Below, piece by piece: positions 48,801 to 57,710 of a stretch of 64,000 bases of DNA. Location of the stretch: contig JASAND010023271.1 in NCBI GenBank assembly GCA_030248195.1, positions 1-64,000 on the forward strand, in the 5' to 3' direction. The notes under the pieces are model-generated. The model ran no database searches. It had not been told where the DNA came from and worked only from the letters and a program-made list of their open reading frames with translations. Numbering within the stretch: position 1 is the stretch's first letter; each line of letters opens with the position of its first letter. This DNA is from Trissonchulus latispiculum (Eukaryota > Nematoda > Enoplea > Enoplida > Ironidae). A program made the translations under genes and the position numbers.

Positions 48801-51800
48801 GCGAATTAATATGGGCACAGCTTCGCCGAACAACCCATATTCGCGGGATTTCACGTTTCGTCTTAGCTTAGAGCTATCAATGTCAGTCAATAAAAAATTT
48901 AAGCAGTTGAATACTCATCGAATATAGCTGTTTGCATGTACTGTTAGACTAGCTGCTAGGAATATATACGTAAATTATCATCATTTTGTGTTGAAATTTT
49001 AATTTCCTGGTCAAATTTGGGGGTTGGTTCCATAACTGGTGTAATGAGGTCATTACTTCTCCGTTGGGGGAAGGTGTAGCGTAGCTAGTGTATTCCTGTA
49101 AGTGTTTTGTCTCCCAACTTTAATAACCTTTTACAAGTTTCTTAACTTCTTTCGTAGTCTCTCTTAGTAGCCTAAACAATCTAAGGTCCTGTCTAATCTT
49201 CTAACCTTTTTCATCTTTCAGTTTCATCAAAACTAACTTCATATTTTCACGTAGGGTAACTGTAGCTAACATTTCTATACTTAACTTAACTTAACAGTTA
49301 CTTTCTATAAACGGTCTTTAAATTATAACAGTCTGCATCTCAGTTTCTCGTAGCTTACTGTCCAGCAAAATACATATAACTGTTCTGTATATACATGTGC
49401 AGCATCATATACATGCCCAGTGCTTATATGTAGCTTAAAATAATGTGGACCCTCCTTGGAGTTGTATGTGCGTAGGAGATCGCTTATTTTGTTGTAGTGT
49501 GTGTGCGTTAGTCAAAGCATTTTTTGTCTGTCTGTGCTGCTATTGCAGTGAATTCAATTTTTGAAGTCAGTCTTATTAAAGTTGGTGTTTGAGAGCGGTC
49601 GGGTCTAGGCTTTCGTTGCTTTCACAGAGAGCTGAGTTAGTATTAGTCGGGCGCTGTGTTGAGTTTGTTGAAGCCTACCAACTTAGTGCGTTTATTCGGA
49701 GGTATTTTCTGTGCGACGGAGGTATTGCTTAGTGGATTGCGAAGCGGAGGTTTTCCTGTCACAGCGAAGCGGAGGTACGAGAGGGACAGCGAAGCGGAGG
49801 AAATTTCGGAGTGATTGAACGGCGTGTGATTGTGTACGAGCGAGAGACATAGCTATACCGAGATTGAAGGCTAGAGACGAAAGAAGTAGGTTCAGTTTAT
49901 GCCGGCCATCTAATTTAGTAGTTGAAGTACATAAAAGCTAAGACAACCGTCTTACAGAGCTATCAATGTCAGTCAATAAAAAATTTAAGCAGTTGAATAC
50001 TCATCGAATATAGCTGTTTGCATGTACTGTTAGACTAGCTGCTAGGAATATATACGTAAATTATCATCATTTTGTGTTGAACTACCGCAGGCTCTACTAC
50101 TAGGAGAGGTCTAAGGATATGATGCTAAAGCTATTGGTCCAAGTCAGGAGGAAATAGAAGATCGTGGAAGAGTCCTAAATTATTCTTGAATATAAGTTTT
50201 CCGTATAAATGGATATGTAAAATGCGCTGGTTAGTATGAAGCACTTATCGAAGAAAACGTTTGCTAAAATAAAAGTTCGAATAAAGCTCGAGCACATACC
50301 GTAGCTGTAGGTTATTTATGAACTATACACCAAATGTATCGTGGATATGCATAATAATTTACATTTACAAACCGCGAATATGGGTTGTTCGGCGAAGCTG
50401 TGCCCATATTAATTCGCTCACAACCTAGTCCTCTTCTATTTTTCAACCTAGCCCCATATTAAGCATTTTAAAGACTAGTCCTCTCTTGATTTTGCAACCT
50501 CACCATCACCCATATTACTTTTTCATGCTCCAGAGGAGCATTTTTATTTCTTGTTGATTTGATTTTTTGATTTGATTTGATCTTTTCAGGGGTGATCATG
50601 AACTGGCCGTTCAGTTGCAACGGGAGGAGGATCAGCGTGCTGCGGCTGAGGCGGCGGCAGCGGAGAGCGGTGGTGGTGCTGAACCTGGAGCACAGCCCGC
50701 CACAGGTGGAGGTGCAGCACCACAGAGCGATGATGCCTCCTCTCCAGACGGTGCTGCCAAGAAGAAGGGAACGGTAGGACGCCCTTTGGGTGGGAAGAGG
50801 GGGAGGGGGTGCTTATCTTGGCTTATCAGTGGTTGTAATGGAAGTTTGGGTAATCCAATGGTAGTATTGTAAGGAAAGCAGGCATAGGAAAGATTGATAA
50901 GCCGGTAACGGGAGTTCAGCTGATGGCCCTGTGGTGTATAGTTGGTTAGCATGTCTGCTCCGGAGTCAGAAGGGCCGTGGTTCGAAACCCAGCTGGGCCA
51001 ATACTTTACTTTCAATGGTGAATGGAAAGCTGAACCTCCCTCTTCCCTTCTCTCTTCTAGGTCCTGGTTTCGTGGGTACCAGGGTGCCTGACGCCTCCCG
51101 TCTTGGGCTTGTCCTCGGTTTCTTATTGGTCCACCAGCCCTGATAGAAGCGCTACAGTATTAGAGAGTTTTTATACTGAGGTTTTTGAGAGTGAAGAAAG
51201 GTTGGGAACCATTAGGATGGAAAATACTGACTGTTGGGAACCATTAGGATGGAAAATACTGACTAATTAGGTGCCACGCTCCCTCAAATTGTAACATGTA
51301 ATTTTAGCAGGAGAGTGTATTTTATTTATTTGCTTAATTTTGGGCGAATTTCTATTTTTTGCCCACTTCATCCCAAAAAAATTCCCAGAAAGGAGAAATA
51401 ATGACACGTAGCTTACTTATCATCTACTGAGTTTGGGTAGAGCGTTAGGTTTATAGTATATGCGTCAGGCATTTTTTAGGGTTTTGAAAGTGAGAGGGGT
51501 CTTCATCCCTCTCTTCCTCTATGGAGGGGGGGGGTTTCGAAAAGTGGGGGGGAGGCAGGCCAAAGGTATATAATATGCCTAAATTTTGGCTTTTAGCACT
51601 TTTGAGGTGTTTAGCTTAACAACAACGTCGCTGTTGTTAAGCTCAAAATGAGCTTACAATGTGCATACGACTGGTTTAAAAATTGAGAAAATTTGTGAAA
51701 ATTTGACCTCGTAAACTTAATTTTTCGACGACACTTTTGAGTGACTGCCGAAAAAGTGGGAGGGGGCTTTCCGGAAAGTGGAGGGGGCATCGAAAAGTGG

Positions 51801-52521
51801 GGGGAGACCCCCCCAGCCCCCCCCCCCACTAAAAAAACTGCCAGTCCGTAGTGTTAAGGAGTTATATATTGTGAGAAAGAGCGGACATTTTAGGGTGCGC
51901 TGAGTATTTGTCATTTTCTTTTCTATCACTTCGTCTCAATTTCTAAGCTGGCTTATCCCTAGTGGGGGGGGGGGGGGAGTGGGCGCCCACCATTCGGCGA
52001 CCTCCCCCCCCCCCGATTCGAGGAGCCCCCATGAAATTCCGACCTCCCCCATAATTCCAAAAAACTGCCAACTTTTACCCTAAATCATTTACCCTTATCA
52101 AAATTTTTCCGCCCTGGCCGGATTTTTAACGAAATTTTCACTATTTTAGCATAAAAATCAGGCAGGTTTACACAGAAACCCACAAAAATTTGAAAAACTT
52201 TCCAAGAATCTGCCCCCCCCTTTTGGGGTGATCTTCCCTCAAAAATTGCCAAGGAATACGCCAGCTAACTAATGTGATTTTCGTGTTATGTACTCCTATG
52301 TTTTCTTGGTTCAGTTGAATGCGAAAGGGACTATAACATACTTTTAATTAGGGGAACGAATAACGACATCGTGTTCACGTAAATTTACTTCCTGATTTTC
52401 GATTAAATGTTGATTAATAATACTTACTATATACTTGATTTTGTTCAGTGTTTCTATTTCTTCAGAATTTATTTTCTATAGCTACTCTTTATATGTATTG
52501 TTTCAGTGTTCTCTGTTGTAA
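38882..52521 (+). CDS. MINDY: MINDY-1/2 family Lys48-specific deubiquitinase, 11 coding exons, in-frame stop in exon 8
   Basis: Coding exons by GT-AG junctions and frame: 38882-39166, 39765-40370, 40978-41089, 41699-41790, 42566-42672, 43183-43373, 44005-44147, 45476-45756, 46341-46406, 50590-50773, 52507-52521. All phases join, giving 693 codons plus stop (human MINDY2 is about 620 residues). Residues 1-297 are a low-complexity Pro/Ser/Ala-rich N-terminus. The catalytic domain follows: Q316 and C322 in TQNKNGPCPLLAIMN, VRFTG.SDFEWTPEC, LYHGWLVEP, and H504 in FRNNHFSTLYKHK. These match the MINDY Gln-Cys-His triad. A ubiquitin-binding MIU helix is at about 629-643 (GDHELAVQLQREEDQ), and the last exon encodes C-S-L-L, a CAAX-type prenylation signal as in vertebrate MINDY1 (CILL). 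It trims Lys48-linked polyubiquitin in the cytosol (family knowledge). TAA at codon 521 would remove the MIU and CAAX box. Introns are loaded with transposons. Confidence 0.88.
39167..39764 (+). other. MINDY intron 1
   Basis: Donor GTTGGT, acceptor TTCTGTTGCAG. It holds a G-run/C-run repeat block at about 39405-39710. Confidence 0.7.
40371..40977 (+). other. MINDY intron 2
   Basis: Donor GTGTGT, acceptor TTTGTTGCTGTAG. It contains a G-rich repeat-like patch at 40500-40600. Confidence 0.7.
41090..42565 (+). other. MINDY introns 3 and 4
   Basis: Intron 3 is 41090-41698 (donor GTTAGT). Intron 4 is 41791-42565 (donor GTAGGC, acceptor TTATTTTAAG). A G-rich repeat block lies at 41835-42060 and the MITE at 42302-42484. 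No other gene was seen. Confidence 0.7.
42302..42484. repeat. CCAG(A/T)GGCGTAT-ended MITE in MINDY intron 4
   Basis: Ends CAGAGGCGTATCCAGG and CTAGATATACGCCACTG are terminal inverted repeats of the CAG.GGCG type found in hAT-related elements. Interior G runs flank an AT-rich core. No clean 8-bp duplication was found. Confidence 0.6.
42793..42825. repeat. (ATT)n microsatellite
   Basis: About 11 uninterrupted TTA units. Confidence 0.95.
42926..43083. repeat. MITE related to 42302-42484
   Basis: Left end TGTGTCCAGGATTTTGG and right end CCAGGATATGCCCCTG, with the same layout of G run, AT-rich core and C-rich right end. Ends are diverged. Confidence 0.5.
43374..44004 (+). other. MINDY intron 6, with nested retroelement pieces
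   Basis: Donor GTAGGC, acceptor TATATATTTTTCAG. It holds the dispersed fragment shared with 6449-6511 and the younger insertion at 43485-43824. Confidence 0.75.
43485..43824 (-). mobile_element. LINE/SINE-like insertion with 14-bp target duplication
   Basis: CCCGCGTTTACCTC occurs at 43471-43484 and 43825-43838. Between them lie 340 bp that on the minus strand start at a G run and end in a GAC-GAC-GAC-GAC tail. A simple-repeat 3' tail and a long target duplication are typical of target-primed retrotransposition. The minus strand is open throughout, but I recognise no domain. It landed inside the fragment shared with 6449-6511. Confidence 0.7.
44194..44348. repeat. Mariner-type fold-back MITE, copy 1
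   Basis: Ends CAGTACCCTGCACTCAAA and its inverse, preceded by TA. The arm GGTGACAGTTGGCGA is repeated inverted as TCGCCAACTGTCACC. At 155 bp, TA-flanked with CAGT ends, it fits Tc1/mariner MITEs. Confidence 0.85.
44845..44997. repeat. Mariner-type fold-back MITE, copy 2
   Basis: About 95% like the copy at 44194, with TA on both sides (44843-44844 and 44998-44999). The two copies 500 bp apart sit in one intron. Confidence 0.88.
45036..45190 (+). repeat. Partial CAAGAGTACATAAT-family MITE
   Basis: It starts CAAGAGTACATTATACATAAG, then GACAGC, GCTAACG and a long C run, matching the left arm of 987-1330. The right arm is absent. Confidence 0.6.
45302..45364 (+). tRNA. tRNA-Cys(GCA)-like sequence, shortened (probable pseudogene or SINE head)
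   Basis: GGCTCCG pairs perfectly with CGGAGCC at the 3' end. The D stem GTGT/GCAC, an A box TGGTGTAGTGG and an anticodon loop CTGCAGT (anticodon GCA) are visible. The variable and T-arm region is about 8 nt too short and the B box is degenerate (GGGCTAGACTCC), so it is unlikely to give a functional tRNA. Confidence 0.5.
45500..45502 (+). other. MINDY: In-frame TAA inside MINDY exon 8
   Basis: After the acceptor at 45475 the exon reads EEMYVMLT, stop, then QEFLPEPRVVWETLSNVNGD. Both sides match the family (LxxLVTDQGFL then VVWExLxNVDGD), so the stop replaces an Asp-like position in otherwise conserved sequence. No shift of splice site restores the frame without losing conserved residues. A base error, an allele, a decaying gene, or readthrough (the next codon is CAA) are all possible. 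Confidence 0.8.
45757..46340 (+). other. MINDY intron 8
   Basis: Donor GTAAGC, acceptor TTTAATTTGTTTCAG. AT/T-rich, no repeat ends recognised. Confidence 0.7.
46564..46860 (+). repeat. GC-rich TAGGGTTGT-ended element, right end unclear
   Basis: The left end TAGGGTTGTACCCGGGCCGT matches the element at 4114-4229 (TGGGTTGTCCCCGGGCCGT). GC-rich sequence with repeated CCCGGGC continues to about 46840, but no inverse end is seen, so it is probably truncated or rearranged. Confidence 0.5.
47661..48600. repeat. ~145-bp minisatellite, 6-7 units, in MINDY intron 9
   Basis: Units begin GCGTTTTTCGGCGTTTTG at about 47661, 47816, 47961, 48100, 48245, 48390 and 48538. Each carries CATATATAGTAAATCG, CTACGCTCGTTTCAATGG and two CCACTGGTCA motifs. 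The first unit is most diverged and the last incomplete. Confidence 0.9.
48664..50554. mobile_element. 1.9-kb element with ~183-bp terminal inverted repeats and identical internal repeats
   Basis: Left terminus 48664-48846 (ACAAGAAATAAAAATGCTCC to CATATTCGCGG) is repeated inverted and virtually identical at 50371-50554. A 126-bp direct repeat (48870-48995 and 49956-50081) is identical in both copies. GCGAAGCGGAGG occurs three times at about 49739-49800. No transposase is recognised and no clear target duplication was found. The near identity of the arms suggests recent insertion. Confidence 0.85.
50925..50999 (+). tRNA. tRNA-like sequence, possibly tRNA-Arg(CCG)
   Basis: 75 nt starting GGCCCTG and ending CTGGGCC (acceptor with one mismatch). 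The A box TGGTGTATAGTTGG and B box GGTTCGAAACC are good, and TCTG...TCAGA forms an anticodon stem around CTCCGGAG. The loop is slightly irregular, so the anticodon (CCG or CGG) is uncertain. It may be a real tRNA inside the intron or a SINE head. Confidence 0.5.
51948..52264. repeat. CTGGCTTA-ended MITE (layer R family), intact copy
   Basis: Ends CTGGCTTATCC and GGAATACGCCAG, flanked by CTAAG (51943-51947) and CTAAC (52265-52269), a 5-bp duplication with one change. At 317 bp it supplies the template that proves layer R at 28301-33707 was split. Confidence 0.75.
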
Positions 52522-55050
52522 AGCTGCTGCTCACCTTGCGCCACATAACAATATACGTTATCCTTTTCTGCTCCTATATTTGAAGTAGACCTTCTACGTA
52601 TTTGTGACAATAACCCGTCCATGTGGTATATACCCAGCTGTCAATCATATTTTGCTATATACGTACCATAATCCTCGTCAAGCCTAAGCTTTGCCCGTGA
52701 AACTGCCGAAATCCTTTGCTCTGTAGATGTTTTTCCCCACGGGTTTTTTGTGGCTCCTTTGGATGGCAGTTGTTTTTTTCCTCCGACCGGACTACGTACC
52801 AACCCCGTACCTTTTCTTTGACATTTCATTTTGATTTTGTCATCTAATGTTGGTTAATTGGTCTTTTTCTGATGTCAAAGTTGTAATAATACGTATAGTA
52901 ACCTACAGTTTGTGTAGCAGTTTTTTCATTTTTTTCTGATTCTACTATCATTATTTATGGCTCATTTATTTTGCTGTAATTCTCTTAGGATGTATGTATT
53001 TGGTTCTGTGCTTTTGCGTGCGTACGTACGTTCACTGTTTAGTTTCTGTGCGTTTTTTGGTCTCAAAGACTCATGCAATTTGGTGGTAATTTTGTGTATA
53101 AGTTCATGTGAGTGTGCTAATCTTATAGTCCAAGAGATGTTATTCTGCCAGGCTTTCGATTAATTTTAAAAGGAACACAAATTTTGAATAGAAATTCCAA
53201 AAGAAATTATATATACTGAGTGTTTTTGTATTTTGGCCATATTATGTACTTATTTAAGTAGTTTTCTTCTTGCGTGGGTGTTTTTTCCTTTTTTCCGGTG
53301 TATTTTCTGTCCACTATTTTTTGTGTCTCGCTGTGCATTTTTGCTCGTTTTCAAAACGGAGCATTTTCTTTCATGACTTGACCTTGATTGTCTGTTGTCA
53401 TGTACCTGGGTTGACTGATATTTGATCTGTAATTTTGAGTTTTCTTCTTTCTATTTTCTTTCTTTTTTCCTTTTGGTATGTACTTACATTATAATAATCG
53501 TGCGTGGTGTGTTGTAACGAATTTTTCTCTTTTCCGGTTTTTGTACTTTTCTTTGTAGTTAATATTTTGTTTTAACCTTTCGTTGCTCTATAATAACCGT
53601 TTTTGTGTGAACTTACACGTATAATTTGTTTAGTTTTGCGTATGTGTGAGGTACGTATATAAGTCCAACTACCTTGTATATTGTATGTGCTAAGTCTCCT
53701 TTGTCGTAGATTTTGTGGTTTTTTCCGCATGCAGGCACGTTTCCTTTTTCAAAATGGCAATACTTTTGAAGCTAATTTCATGATTTTTTATTTACGTTAA
53801 TTTATGAGATTCTAATGTTTCAAGTTGTTTTCTAGAATTCGACGAAAAAATTAGTTTGGAACAACTGCCCACTTGACATTTAAGTATGCTATGCTATTGT
53901 ACATTATTTGCATGTGTATTGTAAGCTGTCTGTATTTTAAATTTTTGTCTAAAATCTTGATACAATCAATGTTAATTTTTTCGGTGTTGCTAACTCTATA
54001 CTGGTCAATATTTGTAGTCCTAACATGTTTTATTCTATGTGTATTTTATTTTATCTAACTGTTTTAGTTGCTTTGAGTGGTTGATTGATATGTAGTAGTA
54101 TTATTGTCCTCGTGAAAGCGTGTATGTTGTTGTTAAGCTTACTTAGAGCTAACTTGGCTTTATTAGGCCTTTTGAGCTGCAGTAGTTTGCCCTAGGTAAT
54201 AATTTCTTGAAGGTTAGATAAGTTTTGTAATTGAAAATTTAGCTTTGTTTTTGTTTAGTGAAATTTGTCCCTTATTTTGGTTAATTTCAGTTTTGATCCA
54301 TCATAATAAAGCTTGGACTTTTGACCGATCTTTGCAGTTTACCAAAAAACTACTTGCTTGCCTTGCATACCCAAATGAAGCCGAAAACTGCATCCGAATT
54401 GCTAGGATTTATGTTTTTTAAGAGTGACCCTGCAAAAAATGCCTTGGTTAAGTCTTTCCCGTGACCTATTCCCTAACAACTTGCGTTTGCCTAAATTTAA
54501 ATATATACCTATATATACTCAGCGAAATTTGTCGAGTTTATTTACGGTTAAGCTTAAAATGTTGTTGGATGATTTTCTGAATAAATTTGTCACCACCTTG
54601 ACGTAGTCTCTAACATCCACCCCAAATCGAATAAAATAAATGGAAAATGTATTTGCTTCCGTAGTTTTAGTCTTGATATTATGGTATGTATTATCCTTAA
54701 ATTATGGATTTTTGAGTTATTGTTATGTCTTACTCTGTAGTGTTTTCTCTCTGCTTGTGATGTCATCCTAAGTCTGAGTTAATTAGAATTTTTGTTGTGT
54801 GCAGAAATGTGGGTTTGGAACCATATTCGAATCATTGTCCTACACGTTACCTGTGTCGATGTTTTTGTTCGTGACTTTCTTCAAGTGCTGCTTATGTAAA
54901 GTTTAGTGTAAAGTAACAGTTGTTGTAGTGATAACAATGTGTAATTGTGCTTATAGTTGCTGCGTTTTCTGTCGTGTGCTTTAATGTAACTTATACCTAG
55001 AGAAGTGTATTAATACTGTACGTAGGTCATGTATTTTGTTTCTCAATAAA
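52522..55050 (+). other. Probable MINDY 3'UTR (T-rich, no transposons)
   Basis: After the MINDY stop the DNA is T-rich and, unlike the introns, free of G/C-run MITEs. AATAAA signals occur near 54305, 54640 and, most convincingly, at 55045-55050, followed by a TG-rich stretch. A 2.5-kb 3'UTR is an inference. A small unrelated gene cannot be excluded, but none of the open frames here shows features. Confidence 0.4.
55045..55050 (+). terminator. Candidate polyadenylation signal AATAAA for MINDY
   Basis: CTCAATAAACTTTTTATCC is followed within 40 bp by TTGCTGTGTGG, a typical downstream element. Upstream alternatives exist. Confidence 0.45.
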
Positions 55051-55862
55051 CTTTTTATCCATTGCTGTGTGGACTTTATTTCTGGTAGTTTTAACTGAGG
55101 GGGGGGGGGGGTATTTATTGGTGGGCCATTAATTTGAACGAAGTCACGAAGTCAAGACATTTTGCACCAAAATAAATATCAAGCAATAGAGTTGGGACTG
55201 TGATGAAAAACCAAAAACGGGGGAGGAGATGGTGGTGGTGGTTTTGCAGAACAAAAAGCTGGCGGGAAAAAACTTTCTTTTGGTTTTTTTTTTTTTTTTC
55301 TTTCCTTCCCTCCACAGACACACAACAAATACAAGAAGTTATGTTGTGTGTTTTTTTGTATGCGTGTAGACGTGATGGCGTTTTGTAGTATAGTAGCGCG
55401 GCAGCACGGTTACTGAATAGAATCGCAGAAGTGGTAAGGTTGATTATATAATAGAATCATGTATTGTGGGCGGGGGGCGGGGGAGAGCAGGAGAGGGGAG
55501 GTGTGTGGAGGTTGGATTGCGGGGCGTGTGTGGTTGTTTTGGTGGGGGGTGTGGGTTGGTAACGCATTAAGTAAAATAATATTAATTATTTTTTTATAGT
55601 GGTTCAGTAGGTGTGATGGTATTGTGTTGTATAATTAACTCCTACCGCGTTCTGGGGCCATTATTTAAATTGTAATTTATAAAAATATAATTTTAATTTT
55701 ATAACATTTTTATATTTATTTATTAATTATTTCTTTATATATTTTGTTTGTTATTGATTGTTTGTTATTAATTGACAATAATTAACTATTTTTATTTTGT
55801 TGTTTTTTTTTTTCTATTTTTTGAGGCGGCAAAAAAAAAAAAAAATAGTATGTTATAATGTA
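55051..55862. other. Low-complexity intergenic DNA
   Basis: G run at 55099-55110, a T run near 55285, a G/T-rich block at 55468-55560 and a very AT-rich block at 55570-55850. No gene. Confidence 0.5.
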
Positions 55863-55959
55863 CCATCCGACCCGTGGGGAAGATGGTGGAAAGGTGGTAA
55901 GTGGGGGGAGGTGGGTGGAAAAGGTAATAAAAGAGGTGTGGGGGGTGGAGGGGGGGGTG

Positions 55960-55998
<39 letters not shown>

Positions 55999-56145
55999 CG
56001 GTTGTGGCGGAAAATTGGGGGGAGGTTTTTGGGGTTGTGGAGTTGGGGGGAGGTTTTTGGGTTGTGGAGGGGAAATTCATGGGGTTGTGGGGGGGGGAGG
56101 TTTTTGTGGTTGTGGAGTTGGGGGGAGGTTGTGGAGGGAGGTGAC
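55863..56145. repeat. Strand-biased G-rich tract with a run of 36 G
   Basis: The plus strand is almost all G and T. 55963-55998 is an uninterrupted run of 36 G, flanked by GGAGGTTTTTGGGGTTGTGGAG-like repeats. Strong G-quadruplex potential. The long glycine- or proline-rich frames here are artefacts. Confidence 0.85.
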
Positions 56146-56700
56146 CGGAACCATGGTCGACCCAAGGTCAAATTTCAAAGTTGACCCTTTTCGCCCGGAA
56201 AACTTTATCTAGGGGGTTTTCGGGGTCGGGAAATTAAAAAATGACCTTAGTTTTGCTCTACTGATTAACCTCCGTGCAGACCCATGTCCGGAACCATGGC
56301 CGACCCAAGGTCAAATTTCAAAATTGTCTATTTTCGCTAGAAAAACTTTATCTAGGGGGTTTTCGGGGTCGTAGATTCCAAAAATGACCTTAGTTTTGCT
56401 CTATTTCTTAACCTCCGTGCTGACCCATGTCCGGAACCATAGTCGACCATAGGTCAAATTTCAAAATTGTCATTTTTCTCTCGAAAAACTTTACCTTGGG
56501 GGTTTTCGAGGTCGTAGATTTCAAAACTGAGCTTAGATTTTTGCTAAGATCAAAGCTCCATGCTGACCCTTGGTCGGAACCATAGTTGACCCTAAATTTC
56601 AAAATTGACCAGTTGGAAAAACTTTGGGGTAATTCGCTGTCGTAGAATTCAAAACTGACTTCAGAAGTTAGCTAGGATGGAAGCTTACCTGGGACCATGA
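56146..56700 (+). repeat. 143-bp tandem satellite, ~4 units
   Basis: Units start CGGAACCAT at 56146, 56289, 56432 and 56575, an exact 143-bp spacing. Shared blocks: AAGGTCAAATTTCAAA, GAAAAACTTTA, GGGGGTTTTCGGGGTCG, TGACCTTAG, CTCCGTGC.GACCC. The last unit is more diverged and ends near the left side of the Polinton. Confidence 0.9.
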
Positions 56701-56823
56701 CCGTCCAAATTATCACAGGACGCGACCGCTAGTGATCACCCGACTACTTTAGTCTGGGACAGTGGGAGACACCAACTGTGGCGAACACTACTACTATAGT
56801 ACGGCCCATACAGGCGGATGTGT

Positions 56824-56829
56824 TTTATT
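56824..56829 (-). terminator. Candidate polyadenylation signal for the outermost minus-strand gene
   Basis: TTTATT (AATAAA on the minus strand) is the first such signal downstream of the 57114-57689 gene, beyond the CAA-rich repeat. Confidence 0.4.
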
Positions 56830-56842
56830 GAAGAAAGAACAA

Positions 56843-57070
56843 CAATACTGCACAACAACAACAACACTGCACCAAAATACTGTACAACGTGAACAACAAC
56901 AAAAATACTGTACAACACAAAGACACGACAAGAATACACTGCAGAACAACAACAATACTACACAACAAAAATACTATACAACAACACTGCACCAAAATAC
57001 TGTACAACAACAACAACAAAAATACTGTACAACAAAAAGACACGACAAGAATACACTGCACAAAATAATA
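56843..57070. repeat. Subterminal tandem repeat (~119 bp, two copies) of CAA-rich units
   Basis: CACTGCACCAAAATACTGT at about 56865 and 56985, and AGACACGACAAGAATACACT at 56921 and 57039, mark two copies. Between them are ACAACAACA and AAAATACTGTACAAC units. Short tandem repeats next to the terminal inverted repeats are common in Polintons. Confidence 0.75.
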
Positions 57071-57113
57071 TGCAACAAAAATACAGTACAATACTGTAAA
57101 GTTACGAGTCAAA

Positions 57114-57689
57114 TTATCTACTAGAGTCCAAAAATGTTTGCAACAACTGTTCGGCACGGTGTCGAGAGCATTGTCGTCTGTGCTGAGATGACATTTGGGC
57201 GTGAAACCAGCAGCATGGCAACCCGTCAACATCTGAGATATCATCGAAAGTCGGGTAGCCGAAATGTTTACCACCATCATAGACAAGAATGTCCAGGTTG
57301 GCAAGCGCATGTTGTAGCCGATGATATTGTGTGGCTCCGTTGGTAATTACCACATCCACCCCATATCGATGAAGCGCTCTGCACACCTTCTCCAAAATCA
57401 ATGGAGCCGTTGCAATAATTGGAGTGGTACTGCCATTCCGAAATCTGTAGAATATCGCCTGTCGACGAATGGACATCAAATGAAATATGGATGGAGGACG
57501 TGGGATATACGTTTCATGGACAGTATGTCCATTGGGTAGCAGTATTAATACCGTCATTTCCATTGTGACGTCATCCATCTTATGCAAGTCATTCGAAACC
57601 ATCGTAACAAAACCAATAGTAACCATTGTAGTGCGAACGTTAAACTGACAAACACTAGCGCTAAACACTGCCTCAGGACATAACGACAT
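57114..57689 (-). CDS. Polinton outer-end protein, unknown function (possible RNase H-fold relative)
   Basis: 191 residues from an ATG at 57687-57689. The middle (about 44-115) and the C-terminal CCWFH (about 160-164), with C-S-RHRAEQLL after it, resemble a family of uncharacterised invertebrate proteins with a closing C-x-F-H...C-S signature that I associate with mobile DNA elements. An exonuclease-like or RNase H-like fold is only a guess: acidic residues occur (DILVYDGG, FDDISDVDG) but no complete catalytic set can be shown. It is the outermost gene of the element, transcribed towards the terminus. Three AP-1/CRE-like repeats lie upstream (57711-57792), so it may respond to host signalling. 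Confidence 0.65.
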   Translation of the reverse strand: MSLCPEAVFSASVCQFNVRTTMVTIGFVTMVSNDLHKMDDVTMEMTVLILLPNGHTVHETYIPRPPSIFHLMSIRRQAIFYRFRNGSTTPIIATAPLILEKVCRALHRYGVDVVITNGATQYHRLQHALANLDILVYDGGKHFGYPTFDDISDVDGLPCCWFHAQMSSQHRRQCSRHRAEQLLQTFLDSSR

Positions 57690-57710
57690 GGCAAAACTTG
57701 TTTTTATTGA

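Larger units (their letters stand above)
46407..50589 (+). other. MINDY intron 9 (4.2 kb)
   Basis: Donor GTAAGT, acceptor TGATCTTTTCAG. It holds a GC-rich hAT-like end at about 46564, a GC hairpin at about 47020-47045 (GTAGGGGCGCGATAGCGCCC), the 145-bp minisatellite and the 1.9-kb terminal-inverted-repeat element. Confidence 0.75.
50774..52506 (+). other. MINDY intron 10
   Basis: Donor GTAGGA, acceptor TGTATTGTTTCAG. It contains a tRNA-Arg-like sequence, G-rich repeat blocks (51520-51560 and 51745-51835) and the intact layer-R MITE at 51948-52264. Confidence 0.7.

Noticed and set aside
51045..51150. Acceptor-like TCTTCTAG and frame as an alternative last MINDY exon
   Set aside because: The translation does not resemble the family end, whereas 52507-52521 gives C-S-L-L-stop in phase.
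55782..56212. Several long Gly-rich (plus) and Pro-rich (minus) frames
   Set aside because: Direct product of the G-rich tract with the 36-G run; all frames are open because stops cannot form.
56762..57124. 120-codon Gln/Asn/Thr-rich plus-strand frame at the Polinton left end
   Set aside because: Translation of the CAA-rich subterminal tandem repeat, antisense to the outermost gene.
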